Assembly (NCBI GenBank): GCA_035650475.1
Contig: DASRHP010000009.1
Location: 548,545-612,544 of the forward strand
DNA: 64,000 nt
Reading direction: 5' to 3'
Source of the DNA: Candidatus Binataceae bacterium
GTDB lineage: Bacteria > Desulfobacterota > Binatia > Binatales > Binataceae
Shown here piece after piece: positions 34,642 to 46,044 of this stretch (the stretch's first letter is position 1; each line of letters starts with the position of its first letter). The notes beneath the pieces are model-generated. The model saw only the letters and a program-made list of their open reading frames with translations. It searched no databases and had not been told where the DNA came from. Position numbers and translations under genes: made by a program.

Positions 34642-36510
34642 CTAGCCGTTGACGGCGCCGCGCACGGGCGCCTCGGTCTCCTCGGGCAGGTAGAACTGCA
34701 GGTCGCACAGCTTGCGGTAGGCGCCGTCGAGCGCGAGCAATTCATCGTGGGTGCCCTGCTCGACAATCTCGCCCTTGACGACGACGCAGATGCGGTCGGC
34801 GCGGCGCACGGTGGAGAGCCGATGGGCGATCATCAGCGTGGTGCGGTTCTCCATCAGCCGCTCGATCGCGTCCTGCACCACGCGCTCGGCCTCGGAGTCG
34901 AGATTGGAGGTCGGCTCGTCGAGAATCAGGATCGGCGCGTTCTTGAGCAGCGCGCGCGCGATCGCCAGCCGCTGGCGCTCACCGCCGGAGAGCCGCACGC
35001 CGAACTCGCCGACCACGGTGTCATAGCCGTCGGGCAAGCGGGAGATGAAGTCGTGGGCGTTGGCGGCCTTGGCCGCGGCGACGATCTCGTCGAGGCTGCG
35101 CGCGGCGCTGCCGTAGGCAATATTGGAACGGATGGTATCGTTGAACAGGAAGGTGTGCTGGGAGACCAGGCCGATCTGCGCGCGCAGCGAGCGCAGCGAG
35201 TAGCGGCGCGCGTCGACGCCGTCGATGAGCAGCATGCCTTTGCCGGGGTCGTAGAAGCGCGGAATGAGGTCGGCGAGCGTCGATTTGCCGCCTCCGCTCA
35301 TCCCCACCAGCGCCACCGCCTCGCCCGCGCCGATCTTGAGGTTGACGTTGCGCAGGACCCACTCAGCGGTGCGGTCGTAGCGGAAGCTGACGTTGCGCAA
35401 CTCGATCGTGTGCGGCCCGGGCTCGAGCTCGAGCGCGCCGGGCGAGTCATGCACCTCGGGCGGATGATCGATGACCGCAAAGATCCGCTCGGCCGAAACC
35501 AGGCCCTGCTGGATCGCGTTGTTGGTGCCGGCGATCCGTTTGAAGGGCTTGTAGATCACCAGCATCGCGGTGATGAAGGCGGCGAAGGTGCCCGGCGTGC
35601 GCGAGCCGGTCATCACCAGGTCGGCGCCGTACCACAGCACCGCGATCACCCCGCACGCGCCCAGCACCTCGATTATCGGGTCAGTGATCGCGCCCGCGCG
35701 CAGCACCCGACGCATGATCCGCAGTTGCTTGTCGAGCATGGCGCGAAAGCGCGTGCGCTCGTATTCCTCCATCCCGAAGGCCTTGACCACCCGGCAGCCC
35801 TGCGCCGCCTCCTGCATCATGACCGACAGGTCGCCCAGCCGCTTCTGCGCGCTCTTGGACATCTTGCGCACGCGCCGCGCGGCGCCGATCACCGGCAGGA
35901 CCGCGATCGGGAAGACCACGAAGGCGAGGAACGCAAGCTTCCAGTCCATCCAGAACAACGTTCCCAGCATCGCCACCAGCGTGAAGCTCTGACCGACGAG
36001 CGAGAACAGGGTGTTGTTGATGATCGAGGAGGTGAGCTGGACGTCGCTTATCGCGCGGGTGAGCAGACCCCCGGTCGGCGTCCAGTTGAAGAACGACAGC
36101 GGCAGGTATTGCAGCCGATCGTTGAATTCACCACGCAGATCCATCGCGATCCGCATCCCGATGTAGTTGCTCAGGTAGGTGCCGGCGAAGTCAGTCAACG
36201 CGCGGGCGATGAACACCACCAGGATCTCGAGCGAGAGAACGTGGAGCTGATGGAGGTCCTGGGGAGTGAAGGCGCTCAGGTGGGTGATGGAAACCTTGTC
36301 GATGAACCTCTTGATTAACGGCAGGATCGCCGCGTTCACCGCGCCCAAGCCAAGCAGCGCGCCAATTGCCAGGACCGTGTCGGGAAAAATATACGGCCGC
36401 GCATAGCTCAGCACCCGCCAGTAGGTGTCGAGGTAGCGCTTGCTTTCCTCGTCGTCAGCCGAGTGCAGCAGCAACAGCTCTCCGACGCTGCGCCAGAACT
36501 TGGTGCTCAT
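34642..36510 (-). CDS. ABC exporter, MsbA-type fused permease-ATPase
   Basis: 622 residues. Six-helix exporter domain (about 35-350) and ATPase domain (about 375-610). Walker A is GMSGGGKST, signature LSGGERQRLAIARAL is canonical, Walker B is ILILDEPTSNLD, and the H-loop is MIAHRLST. MsbA-type proteins flip lipid A or other polyisoprenyl- or lipid-linked sugars. Flanked on both sides by GT2 genes and near sulfotransferases, it is a good candidate to export the product of this region. It is separate from the exporter at 7-9 kb. Confidence 0.93.
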   Translation of the reverse strand: MSTKFWRSVGELLLLHSADDEESKRYLDTYWRVLSYARPYIFPDTVLAIGALLGLGAVNAAILPLIKRFIDKVSITHLSAFTPQDLHQLHVLSLEILVVFIARALTDFAGTYLSNYIGMRIAMDLRGEFNDRLQYLPLSFFNWTPTGGLLTRAISDVQLTSSIINNTLFSLVGQSFTLVAMLGTLFWMDWKLAFLAFVVFPIAVLPVIGAARRVRKMSKSAQKRLGDLSVMMQEAAQGCRVVKAFGMEEYERTRFRAMLDKQLRIMRRVLRAGAITDPIIEVLGACGVIAVLWYGADLVMTGSRTPGTFAAFITAMLVIYKPFKRIAGTNNAIQQGLVSAERIFAVIDHPPEVHDSPGALELEPGPHTIELRNVSFRYDRTAEWVLRNVNLKIGAGEAVALVGMSGGGKSTLADLIPRFYDPGKGMLLIDGVDARRYSLRSLRAQIGLVSQHTFLFNDTIRSNIAYGSAARSLDEIVAAAKAANAHDFISRLPDGYDTVVGEFGVRLSGGERQRLAIARALLKNAPILILDEPTSNLDSEAERVVQDAIERLMENRTTLMIAHRLSTVRRADRICVVVKGEIVEQGTHDELLALDGAYRKLCDLQFYLPEETEAPVRGAVNG

Positions 36511-36576
36511 CGCCGCCTCGCTACAGAGGCGTCGCCGCCGGCGCCCGCTCTGTGCCCGTCCCGATTCATTGCCAAC

Positions 36577-36594
36577 ACTGTACGAGGGTACAGT
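36577..36594 (-). terminator. Perfect hairpin abutting the stop of the GT2 gene
   Basis: ACTGTAC (36577-36583), GAGG, GTACAGT (36588-36594): a 7-base perfect inverted repeat touching the TAA of the GT2 gene at 36595. It has no long T-tract in the direction of transcription, so it may be an attenuator or an operator for the exporter gene rather than a simple terminator. Confidence 0.42.
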
Positions 36595-37557
36595 TTAGCG
36601 AAAGTAGTTCTCAAGCTCAGGGTTGACCCGGTTTTCGCGCACCGCGCGCCCGCTGAGCGCGCGGGCCGCCGCGATCGGCAGGAAGGTGCGCAGCCAGCGC
36701 GAGGCGGTCCGCAACTCGAACGGGCCGTAGCGCAGCGCGCAGGCGAACGCCTGGCGCGCACGCAGCCTGTCGCCCTCGCGCAGCGCCACCAGTCCCGCAT
36801 AACCCCATGCTGCGACGAAGGCTTTGGTCGATTCGCGGATCAACCGCCGGCCGGCTTGGCCGTAGCGCTGGGTGACCAGGCGGCTGAAGATGCGGTAGCC
36901 CTTGGCGTATTTCATCATTCGCGCGTGGGGCGGGGTGGTGCGGTAACGCACCAGGCGCTGGGGTATGTAGATGAAATCGCCCTCCTCGCGCATCACCAGC
37001 CACATGAACGGGTCTTCGAAGCCCGGCCGGGTGAAGCTCTCGTCGAACCCACCGGCGCGCTCGAAGGCCGCCCGCCGCATCACCGCCGCGCTGGTGAGGA
37101 TCGGCCACCAGCGCGTGAGCAGTTCCTCCATCGTGGGAGCGTGGGCCGAGGGTGGGTCGATGAAGCAGGTGTCGAGTTCCTGGTCCGAATCGTTGACCGG
37201 TACGACGTCGCAAAAGGCGAGCACTGCGCCAGAGGTCGCGTCCAACTCGGCCACCATCGCCGCCAGCATCCCGGGCAGCCACACGTCATCGGCGTCGAGA
37301 AAGGCGAAGTACTCGGCCTCGGGACCGGCGGCAAGGGCGCCGGCGTTGCGCGCAAATGATGGGCCGCGGTTGCGCTGGCGCAGGACCTTGATCCGGTCGC
37401 CGTAGGCGTCCAGGATGCGCGCGGTGTCGTCGGTCGAGCCGTCGTCAACGACGACGACCTCGGGCGGCTCGGGCGCCTGCGCAAGGGCGCTGTCGATGGT
37501 GCGCCCGACGGTGGCGGCGCCGTTACGCACGGGGATGATGACGGAGACTCGGCTCAT
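36595..37557 (-). CDS. GT2 glycosyltransferase
   Basis: 320 residues. VSVIIPVRNGAATV, VVDDGSTDDT, SFARNAGALAAG, FLDADDVWLPG and GFEDPFMWL give a full GT-A set. The C-terminal 47 residues before the last 16 align without gaps to the end of the methyltransferase at 39595 (see findings). ATG 37557 is used; an in-frame TTG upstream adds nine unlikely residues. Probably adds a sugar to the lipid- or glycan-linked product of this cluster. Confidence 0.92.
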   Translation of the reverse strand: MSRVSVIIPVRNGAATVGRTIDSALAQAPEPPEVVVVDDGSTDDTARILDAYGDRIKVLRQRNRGPSFARNAGALAAGPEAEYFAFLDADDVWLPGMLAAMVAELDATSGAVLAFCDVVPVNDSDQELDTCFIDPPSAHAPTMEELLTRWWPILTSAAVMRRAAFERAGGFDESFTRPGFEDPFMWLVMREEGDFIYIPQRLVRYRTTPPHARMMKYAKGYRIFSRLVTQRYGQAGRRLIRESTKAFVAAWGYAGLVALREGDRLRARQAFACALRYGPFELRTASRWLRTFLPIAAARALSGRAVRENRVNPELENYFR

Positions 37558-37631
37558 TCGGAGAAAATTATCATCCTTGCCCAATCACAACCAGCCAGAA
37601 CATCAGCGAAGGAACCAGGACGCGATTAGCC

Positions 37632-38531
37632 TCAAAGCGAGGCGGCTCGCTTTTGCTCCCGCGCCGAACGGACCTTCCATGATGAAAGGTCGCGCCCGAT
37701 TAGTTCCTTCAGCGCTTCGACTTCCGGAACGAAGAATTCACGCAGCCGGTGCTCGACGTCACCCGGCAGCGGCGCGAATGGGCCGCCGCCGCCAAAGCAG
37801 AGCCGCCACACCCCCAGTCGTCCGAGCCTTTCCACGGTCCGTTCAGCACGCAACGATTTGAGCGACATGCGAAGGCGCCATGCGCCGTATGCCAGGGCCG
37901 GGATGCGACAGTCGTCGTCGGCTTCGTTGCGCATCAGGTAGGCCGCGATGGTATCGACCTCGATCGAGGGAAGCCCGAGGAAGCGCAGCACCGAATCGGC
38001 GAAGCTTTGCGGATTTGCCCGCAGGTCGTCGTACAAGAAGACGCCGACGTTCTCTTCGCCGAAGCGCTCGCGCCAGGCCCGGAGGTGGAGCGCGTAACGG
38101 TTAGCCTGCCGCAGCTGCGGCTCATTTCCGCGCAGCATTTCGTCGAGAAAGCCGCGCCGTATGCGGCCTTCACGATGGAGCACGCGGTACCATGACCAGG
38201 CGCGCGACACCGGGTCGCGCAGCGTGCAAACGATCTTGCAGCCGGGTAGATCGCGGGCGATGCGCTCGCGCGCCTCGGCGAGCGCAAAATAGGTTGGCGT
38301 GACCTCCCCGACTACAGCGGTGCTCGAGCAACTGCGAAAGTAGCCCTGATACCAGCCCGCTCCCTTCGCATAGAACATGTCGAAGTAATGAGTTTCTTTG
38401 GTTCCTGCGGGCAGGCAAGCACGGTGATAGAGGAGACCGTGAAGCCACGTCGTTCCAGTGCGCGGCGGTCCTACCGCGAGGAAGGCGGGTAGACGCCCAC
38501 GAACGCAACTTCGGTTATCGCTATCAGGCAT
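37632..38531 (-). CDS. Sulfotransferase family protein (copy 2)
   Basis: 299 residues. PAPS loop VGPPRTGTTWLHGLLYHRAC, 3'-phosphate motif TLRDPVSRAWSWYRVLHREG, and the late block IGRDLSSWKV. HLRAWRERFGEENVGVFLYD is typical of carbohydrate sulfotransferases. The PAPS loop and the following KETHYFDMFY show that copies 2, 3 and 4 are close relatives. A promoter-like site lies about 90 bases upstream. GAGGGGGG precedes the ATG directly. Confidence 0.92.
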   Translation of the reverse strand: MPDSDNRSCVRGRLPAFLAVGPPRTGTTWLHGLLYHRACLPAGTKETHYFDMFYAKGAGWYQGYFRSCSSTAVVGEVTPTYFALAEARERIARDLPGCKIVCTLRDPVSRAWSWYRVLHREGRIRRGFLDEMLRGNEPQLRQANRYALHLRAWRERFGEENVGVFLYDDLRANPQSFADSVLRFLGLPSIEVDTIAAYLMRNEADDDCRIPALAYGAWRLRMSLKSLRAERTVERLGRLGVWRLCFGGGGPFAPLPGDVEHRLREFFVPEVEALKELIGRDLSSWKVRSAREQKRAASL

Positions 38532-38617
38532 CCCCCCCTCTGCGCCCGTATGCCGTTACAGCCGCGCCGCCGAAGCGCGAACATCGGCTTCGGCCAATCA
38601 AAATTGCTGGTCAGCCG

Positions 38618-38645
38618 ATTGTACTGGTCACGTCAGGTCGGTCAA
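38618..38645 (-). promoter_or_regulatory. Sigma-70-like promoter for sulfotransferase copy 2
   Basis: On the minus strand TTGACC (38645-38640), 16-base spacer, TACAAT (38623-38618). Both boxes match the consensus at five of six positions. The predicted start of transcription is near 38611, about 80 bases ahead of ATG 38531. Confidence 0.55.
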
Positions 38646-38681
38646 GCTAATTTCCGAGCGTGTGGAGCGCGCGAGAACAAA

Positions 38682-39602
38682 TTAGCGCGCCGCTGGCACG
38701 GCGGCTGCGGCCGGGCTCCGCGCGTCCGCGGGCCCGGCCTGCCCGAGGGCGTCCGGTTTCCACGCGGAAAGGTCGCGACCGGTGAGTTTCTCCACCGCTT
38801 CGACCTCGGGTAAAAAACGCTCTCTCAGGCGCGCTTCGAGATGCGGCGGGAGTGCGGCAAACTCGGGGCCGCGCCCGGCGCAGAAGCGCCATAGGCCTGC
38901 GCGCCGCAACAGTTCGGCGACCCAATGTGCATGGTGTCCTTGCAGCCAATACCTCAGGCGGCGGGCGTTGTAGGCAAGTACTCGGCTACGCGATCCATAT
39001 TTGACCTCGTTGCGGTCGAGGAAATGGCTAATCTCAGGCGTGAGAACCAGTGGAGGCACGCCGATGAATCGGCATACCGCATCGGCGAAAGCCCGCGGGT
39101 CCGCCTCGAGATCGTCGTAGAAGAATACTGCCATCCGGTCGCGACGCAGGAGCTCGTACCACCCGCGCAGATGCAAGCCGTAGCGGTTGGCTTCCAGCAG
39201 GTCCGCGTTAGTCGTCACCTCTTGCTCGAACGAACCTCGGATCAGGCCCTGCGCGTGCAGCAGCCGGTAATGGGAATAGACGCGCGCTACCGGCTCGCGC
39301 AGCGTGCAGATGATTTGGCACCCAGGGAGGTGGTGCGCGATGCGCTCGCGCACCTCTGGGCGGTGGAAGTACGACGGGCTTACCTCGCCGACCGGCCGCT
39401 TGTGGTCGCAACCCCTGAAGTACCTCGCGTACCACTCAAGGCCGCGACCGTAGAACATGTCAAAAAAACGGGTTTCCTTGACACCTTCGGGCAGGCAGGC
39501 GCGATGGTAAAGCACGCCATGCAGCCAGGTCGTCCCGGTTCTCGGTGGACCGATGGCGATAAAATCCGGCAGCCGCTGCCGTCTCCTCGATGGCTTAGTC
39601 AT
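38682..39602 (-). CDS. Sulfotransferase family protein (copy 3)
   Basis: 306 residues. PAPS loop IGPPRTGTTWLHGVLYHRAC, KETRFFDMFYGRGLEWYARY, 3'-phosphate motif TLREPVARVYSHYRLLHAQG and the C-terminal LTGRDLSAWKPD. ATG 39602 lies inside the end of the methyltransferase gene (8-base overlap), so translation is probably coupled. The tail after SAWK is Ala/Pro-rich. Confidence 0.92.
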   Translation of the reverse strand: MTKPSRRRQRLPDFIAIGPPRTGTTWLHGVLYHRACLPEGVKETRFFDMFYGRGLEWYARYFRGCDHKRPVGEVSPSYFHRPEVRERIAHHLPGCQIICTLREPVARVYSHYRLLHAQGLIRGSFEQEVTTNADLLEANRYGLHLRGWYELLRRDRMAVFFYDDLEADPRAFADAVCRFIGVPPLVLTPEISHFLDRNEVKYGSRSRVLAYNARRLRYWLQGHHAHWVAELLRRAGLWRFCAGRGPEFAALPPHLEARLRERFLPEVEAVEKLTGRDLSAWKPDALGQAGPADARSPAAAAVPAAR

Positions 39603-40593
39603 GCGCGCGCGCATCGCCGCCGCCTCTGGCCGACCGCCTGGAGAGCGCACGGATCATCGGCTGAGGCAAAAAGGTCTTGAGCAGGCGGAGGTAAGATTTC
39701 AGGCGAAGCGGCTGGAGGCGTATCGCCTGGAGCGTATATCTGCGCGCGGCAATCCGGTCGCCGCCGCTCAAGGCTAGCCGGGCATCCCGACGCAGCGCGT
39801 TGGCCCTCGCGCGCGACACCGAGTTTGCCCGCGGCGATGTCCTTGCGGCCCCTGCGGCGCCGACCGCGGACTCCTTCGGGGCGGCCGGAAAGAAGGGAAC
39901 GAAATGGAAGCGTCCGCGCGGCTGTTCCTCGTTCGGCTTTTGCAGGGCGACCACCATCGCGCGCCATCCATTGGGTGAGTCGTCATCCAGTGCCACCGCA
40001 TGGGGCGGATGCAGCGCCAGCGTCTGGTAGCCGTAGTTGGTCTGCACGTAACGGCAGGCGAAACGCACCGAATCCTGAAAGACATCGTCGAGCACGACCA
40101 CGCCTCCGGGCCTGAGCAGACGATGGGTGTAAAACAGGTCAACGAAGACGTGGTCGAAGTGATGCAGCCCGTCGATGAAAGCGAAGTCAAAGCGGCGCCC
40201 CTCGCGCACCAGCCGCGGCAACAGCAGCTCCGAGCGGTCTTCGTGGAATTCGACCAGATAATCCAGCCCAGCCTCTCTCAGCGTCCGCAGGGCGGCGTTG
40301 TGGTATCTTTCGGCTTGGTTGCAATCCACTGCGACATGCGCCCCCGCACCGGCGCCATTGCTAAGCAGCGCCTCCAGGATGTGCAGGGTGGACATACCCC
40401 ACGCCATCCCGACTTCCAGCGCGGTCGTGGCTCCTATCCGCAGGCACATCTCCCTGACGAAGGCGCCGCGGTCGGGCGTGACGCTGGCTGGAAGGATCTG
40501 CGATTCGCTGCCGTCATCGCCGCGAACCGTGCCCCTGGCGTAGGTCTCCTCGATCAGCTTTCCGATCTTCGCGGCGCTTGGGGTTTCTGTCAT
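39595..40593 (-). CDS. Class I SAM methyltransferase (Methyltransf_24-like) with GT2-type tail
   Basis: 332 residues. Motif I is ALEVGMAWGMSTLHILEAL, with FDFAFIDGLHHFDHVFVDL and LLRPGGVVVLDDVFQDSVRF following, which is the pattern of small O-methyltransferases and Methyltransf_24 proteins found in polysaccharide clusters. The C-terminus (about 273-319) matches the end of the neighbouring GT2 protein and looks like a helical TPR-like module. The gene sits between sulfotransferase copies 4 and 3 and overlaps copy 3. Confidence 0.87.
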   Translation of the reverse strand: MTETPSAAKIGKLIEETYARGTVRGDDGSESQILPASVTPDRGAFVREMCLRIGATTALEVGMAWGMSTLHILEALLSNGAGAGAHVAVDCNQAERYHNAALRTLREAGLDYLVEFHEDRSELLLPRLVREGRRFDFAFIDGLHHFDHVFVDLFYTHRLLRPGGVVVLDDVFQDSVRFACRYVQTNYGYQTLALHPPHAVALDDDSPNGWRAMVVALQKPNEEQPRGRFHFVPFFPAAPKESAVGAAGAARTSPRANSVSRARANALRRDARLALSGGDRIAARRYTLQAIRLQPLRLKSYLRLLKTFLPQPMIRALSRRSARGGGDARAHD

Positions 40594-40626
40594 CGGGCTC
40601 TCTCGCACGTACGGGGGTGCTTGTGG

Positions 40627-41505
40627 CTATCGCACCGGCGTTCTCCACGCCGAGAGATCCCGGCCGAGCATCGCTTCGAGCGCTTCGATCTCGGGCCGCA
40701 GACGCTTGCGCAGCCGGCGTTCGAGGGCGGGGTCGAGCGGGCCGAATTCGCCGCCGCCGCGAAAGGCGAAGCGCCATAGGCCGGCCTTGCGCAGCACGGT
40801 TATCGCGGTGCGCGCGCCGCGGGCCTGAAGCCACTGGCGCAGTCGCCACGCCTGCTCGGCGAGTATCGCGACCCTGGGCCCGTGGGTGACGCTGTTGACC
40901 CGCTTGTTCAGCAACGGCGAGCCCGCAAGCGAAATCGCGGGAATCCCGATGAATTCACAGATCGAATCCAGAAAGCGCTGCGGGTCGGCTTCGAGGTCGT
41001 CATAGAGCGCGACCAGCACGTTCTCCTGGCCGACGCGTTCGCGCCAGCGCGCCAGGTGATGCGCATAGCGGTTGGCCTGGGTCGCCGGCAGCTCGCTGTA
41101 CGTCAGCTGCTCGAATGTAACCCGCGTCCATCCGTTGTGCCGCATCAGGCGGTAGAACGAGTACAGTCGCTCGACCGGATCGCGCAAGGTGCAGATGATG
41201 CGACATCCGGGGATGTGGCGCGCGATCCGCTCGGGCGCCTCGGCGGCGGCGAAGTAGTTGGGCGAAATCTCGCCCGCCGGCAGCTTCGGATCGCATCCCG
41301 CGAACAGCTCCGCGTACCATTCCAACCCGCGGTCGTAATGGTCGGAGAAGAAGTCGGTCTCCTTGGTGTCGCGGGCGAGTCCGACGTGGCCGCTGAGCGC
41401 GCGGTAGAGCCAGGTCGTGCCGGTGCGCGGCGGGCCCACCGCTATGAAATCTGGCAGCCGCAGCGCCGACGATCGCCTGGGGGTCGCAGCCAATTCGGGC
41501 TCCAT
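40627..41505 (-). CDS. Sulfotransferase family protein (copy 4)
   Basis: 292 residues. PAPS loop VGPPRTGTTWLYRALSGHVG, then KETDFFSDHYDRGLEWYAEL, 3'-phosphate motif TLRDPVERLYSFYRLMRHNG and LGRDLSAWRTPVR at the very end. The start at MEPELAATP is chosen because upstream codons run into the Rieske gene end. It is 33 bases upstream of the methyltransferase and probably in the same transcript. Confidence 0.92.
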   Translation of the reverse strand: MEPELAATPRRSSALRLPDFIAVGPPRTGTTWLYRALSGHVGLARDTKETDFFSDHYDRGLEWYAELFAGCDPKLPAGEISPNYFAAAEAPERIARHIPGCRIICTLRDPVERLYSFYRLMRHNGWTRVTFEQLTYSELPATQANRYAHHLARWRERVGQENVLVALYDDLEADPQRFLDSICEFIGIPAISLAGSPLLNKRVNSVTHGPRVAILAEQAWRLRQWLQARGARTAITVLRKAGLWRFAFRGGGEFGPLDPALERRLRKRLRPEIEALEAMLGRDLSAWRTPVR

Positions 41506-41542
41506 CAAGATGTGGAGACGCGTTGCCTCCGCGGCAAAAGCT

Positions 41543-41848
41543 TCAGGCCTCGACCAGCACGTCGTCGCCGTCCACGCGCACGGCGAAGCAGGCCACCTTG
41601 ACGCTGGAGTCATCGAGGCTCTGCCCGTTGGTCACGTCGTACTCCCATCCGTGCCACGGGCATACCACCGTGGTGCCGTAGAGGTCGCCCTCGCCGAGCG
41701 GGCCGCCGCGATGGCGGCAGGTGTTGTCGATCGCGTAGAACTTGCCGCCGGCATTGAACAGCGCAATCTTGCGTCCGCCGAGTTCGACCGTCTTGCCGCT
41801 GCCGTCGGGAATTTCGTCGCGCCGGGCGACTTTGACGAAGCTTGCCAC
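41543..41848 (-). CDS. Rieske-type [2Fe-2S] ferredoxin
   Basis: 101 residues from GTG 41848, supported by GGAGGT nine bases upstream. The cluster-binding boxes are NTCRHRGGPLGEG (C-x-H) and VVCPWHGWEYDV (C-x-x-H). The protein is a stand-alone ferredoxin of the NirD/BphF type, likely an electron donor to an oxygenase not present here. It lies between argJ and sulfotransferase copy 4 in the same direction. Confidence 0.93.
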   Translation of the reverse strand: MASFVKVARRDEIPDGSGKTVELGGRKIALFNAGGKFYAIDNTCRHRGGPLGEGDLYGTTVVCPWHGWEYDVTNGQSLDDSSVKVACFAVRVDGDDVLVEA

Positions 41849-41934
41849 CGGCCGCCTACCTCCGTTCGCGCGCCGATTGTATTGGGCGGGCGCGCCCGGA
41901 TGCAACGTCACCCATTCGCGCGTACGCGCCGTCT

Positions 41935-43131
41935 TTACGTCGTGTATTCGGCGTTGATCTTGACGTAGTCGTAGCTCAAATCGCAGGTCACGATTTGGGC
42001 GCGCGCTTTGCCCAGGCGCAGATCGACGGTCACACCGAACTCGCGCTCCTTCATCCGCGCTGCCGCGTCGGCCAGCGCCTCGGTATGCAGCGCACCATGG
42101 CTGGCGATCCGGATTCCGCCGAGGCTGACTTCGAGCTTTTCCAGATCGAGCGCCACCCCCGCCTTGCCGGCCGCCATTACGATTCGCCCGAAATTCGGAT
42201 CGCATCCGAAGAACGCCGTCTTGACCAGCGGCGAGTTGGCGATCTGGCGCGCGATCCGCTCCGCGTCGGCAGCACGGCGCGCGCCCCGCACCTCGACCGT
42301 GACGAGCTTGGTCGCGCCTTCGCCGTCGCGCACCAGCTCGCGCGCGAGCACCGCAGCGACCTCGGCTGCCGCCGTGTTGAAGGCGGCGAGGTCGCGGCCT
42401 GTGAGCTCATGCCCGCCGGCCGCGCCGCTGGCGAGCATCAGCAGCGTGTCATTGGTGGACATGTCGCCGTCAACCGTGATCGCGTTGAAGCTCGACGGCA
42501 GCGCGTGGGCGAGCGTGCGTTTGAGCTCGGGTGCGCGCACGGCGGCGTCGGTGACGATAAAGGCGAGCATGGTGGCCATCTTCGGCTCGATCATCCCCGC
42601 GCCCTTGGCGCATCCGGCAATCGTCACCTCGGCGCCGCCCAGGCGCAGTTGCGCCGAGGCGGTCTTGGGACGGGTGTCGGTGGTCATGATCGCGCGGGCA
42701 AAGTCGTCGAGCCCGTCGGCGGAGAGCGCGCCGATCGCGTGGCGGATACCGGCGCGATATTTCTCCAGCTCGTAGAGGTGGCCGATCACGCCGGTCGAGC
42801 AGGGCGCAACCGCCTCCGCCGCGCACCCGATTCCCGCCGCCAGCGCCGCGCACGAGTCCTGCGCAAGCTTGATTCCCGCGCGCCCGGTGAAGCAGTTGGC
42901 CGAACCCGAGTTCACCGCGATCGCCTGGAGCCGGCCGCGGCGCACGCGTTCCTGCGCGACCAGCACCGGCGCCGCCTTCACCCGGTTGGTGGTGAAGACG
43001 CCGGCGGCGGCGGCCGGGCGCTCGGCCACGATGATTCCGAGGTCCTTGCGTCCGGGCTCCTTGCGCAGGCCGGCGGCGACTCCCGCGAAGCGAAAGCCCT
43101 TGACCGGCCGAGGTTCGAGAATCACGTCCAT
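41935..43131 (-). CDS. argJ: Bifunctional ornithine acetyltransferase / N-acetylglutamate synthase
   Basis: 398 residues. ArgJ transfers acetyl from acetylornithine to glutamate in arginine synthesis and cleaves itself into two chains. The self-cleavage site is CAKGAGMIEPKMATML, with the nucleophile Thr in MATML. FTTNRVKAAPV, NSGSANCFTG, STGVIGH and TVDGDMSTNDT are family blocks, and SCDLSYDYVKINAEYTT is the usual C-terminus. Confidence 0.97.
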   Translation of the reverse strand: MDVILEPRPVKGFRFAGVAAGLRKEPGRKDLGIIVAERPAAAAGVFTTNRVKAAPVLVAQERVRRGRLQAIAVNSGSANCFTGRAGIKLAQDSCAALAAGIGCAAEAVAPCSTGVIGHLYELEKYRAGIRHAIGALSADGLDDFARAIMTTDTRPKTASAQLRLGGAEVTIAGCAKGAGMIEPKMATMLAFIVTDAAVRAPELKRTLAHALPSSFNAITVDGDMSTNDTLLMLASGAAGGHELTGRDLAAFNTAAAEVAAVLARELVRDGEGATKLVTVEVRGARRAADAERIARQIANSPLVKTAFFGCDPNFGRIVMAAGKAGVALDLEKLEVSLGGIRIASHGALHTEALADAAARMKEREFGVTVDLRLGKARAQIVTCDLSYDYVKINAEYTT

Positions 43132-43239
43132 CGCGCTGCGCCCTCCACGGAGCGGTTGGCGATTTATACGCGGCGCGACGGCGCGCGCGCAAGGAAGCCG
43201 CGCGGAAACAGGTCGCGGGCGGGGGCAGGTCGCCAGTTA

Positions 43240-43270
43240 TGCAAGCTTACGCGGAGCGGGAAGGCTTGCA
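43240..43270 (-). terminator. Hairpin just after secA
   Basis: TGCAAG at one arm and CTTGCA at the other, extended by CTT/AAG with one bulged C, end six bases past the secA stop. There is no T-tract, so termination is only suggested. Confidence 0.35.
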
Positions 43271-43275
43271 GGCGC

Positions 43276-45954
<2,679 letters not shown>

Positions 45955-46015
45955 TTCGTGAGAACCATTACTAGCGCCCGCTGACGGTCAGGATCGACGG
46001 GCTGTCCAACACTTC

Positions 46016-46044
46016 ATTGTACCTGAGCGCGGTGTGCTTTTCAG
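46016..46044 (-). promoter_or_regulatory. Promoter-like site ahead of secA
   Basis: Minus strand: CTGAAA (46044-46039, overlapping the murI stop), 17-base spacer, TACAAT (46021-46016). The -10 matches five of six and the -35 four of six. Predicted leader is about 55 bases. Confidence 0.42.

Noticed and set aside
43132..43239. Possible small gene or RNA between secA and argJ
   Set aside because: No open frame with a start and ribosome site and no recognisable RNA fold beyond the hairpin listed.
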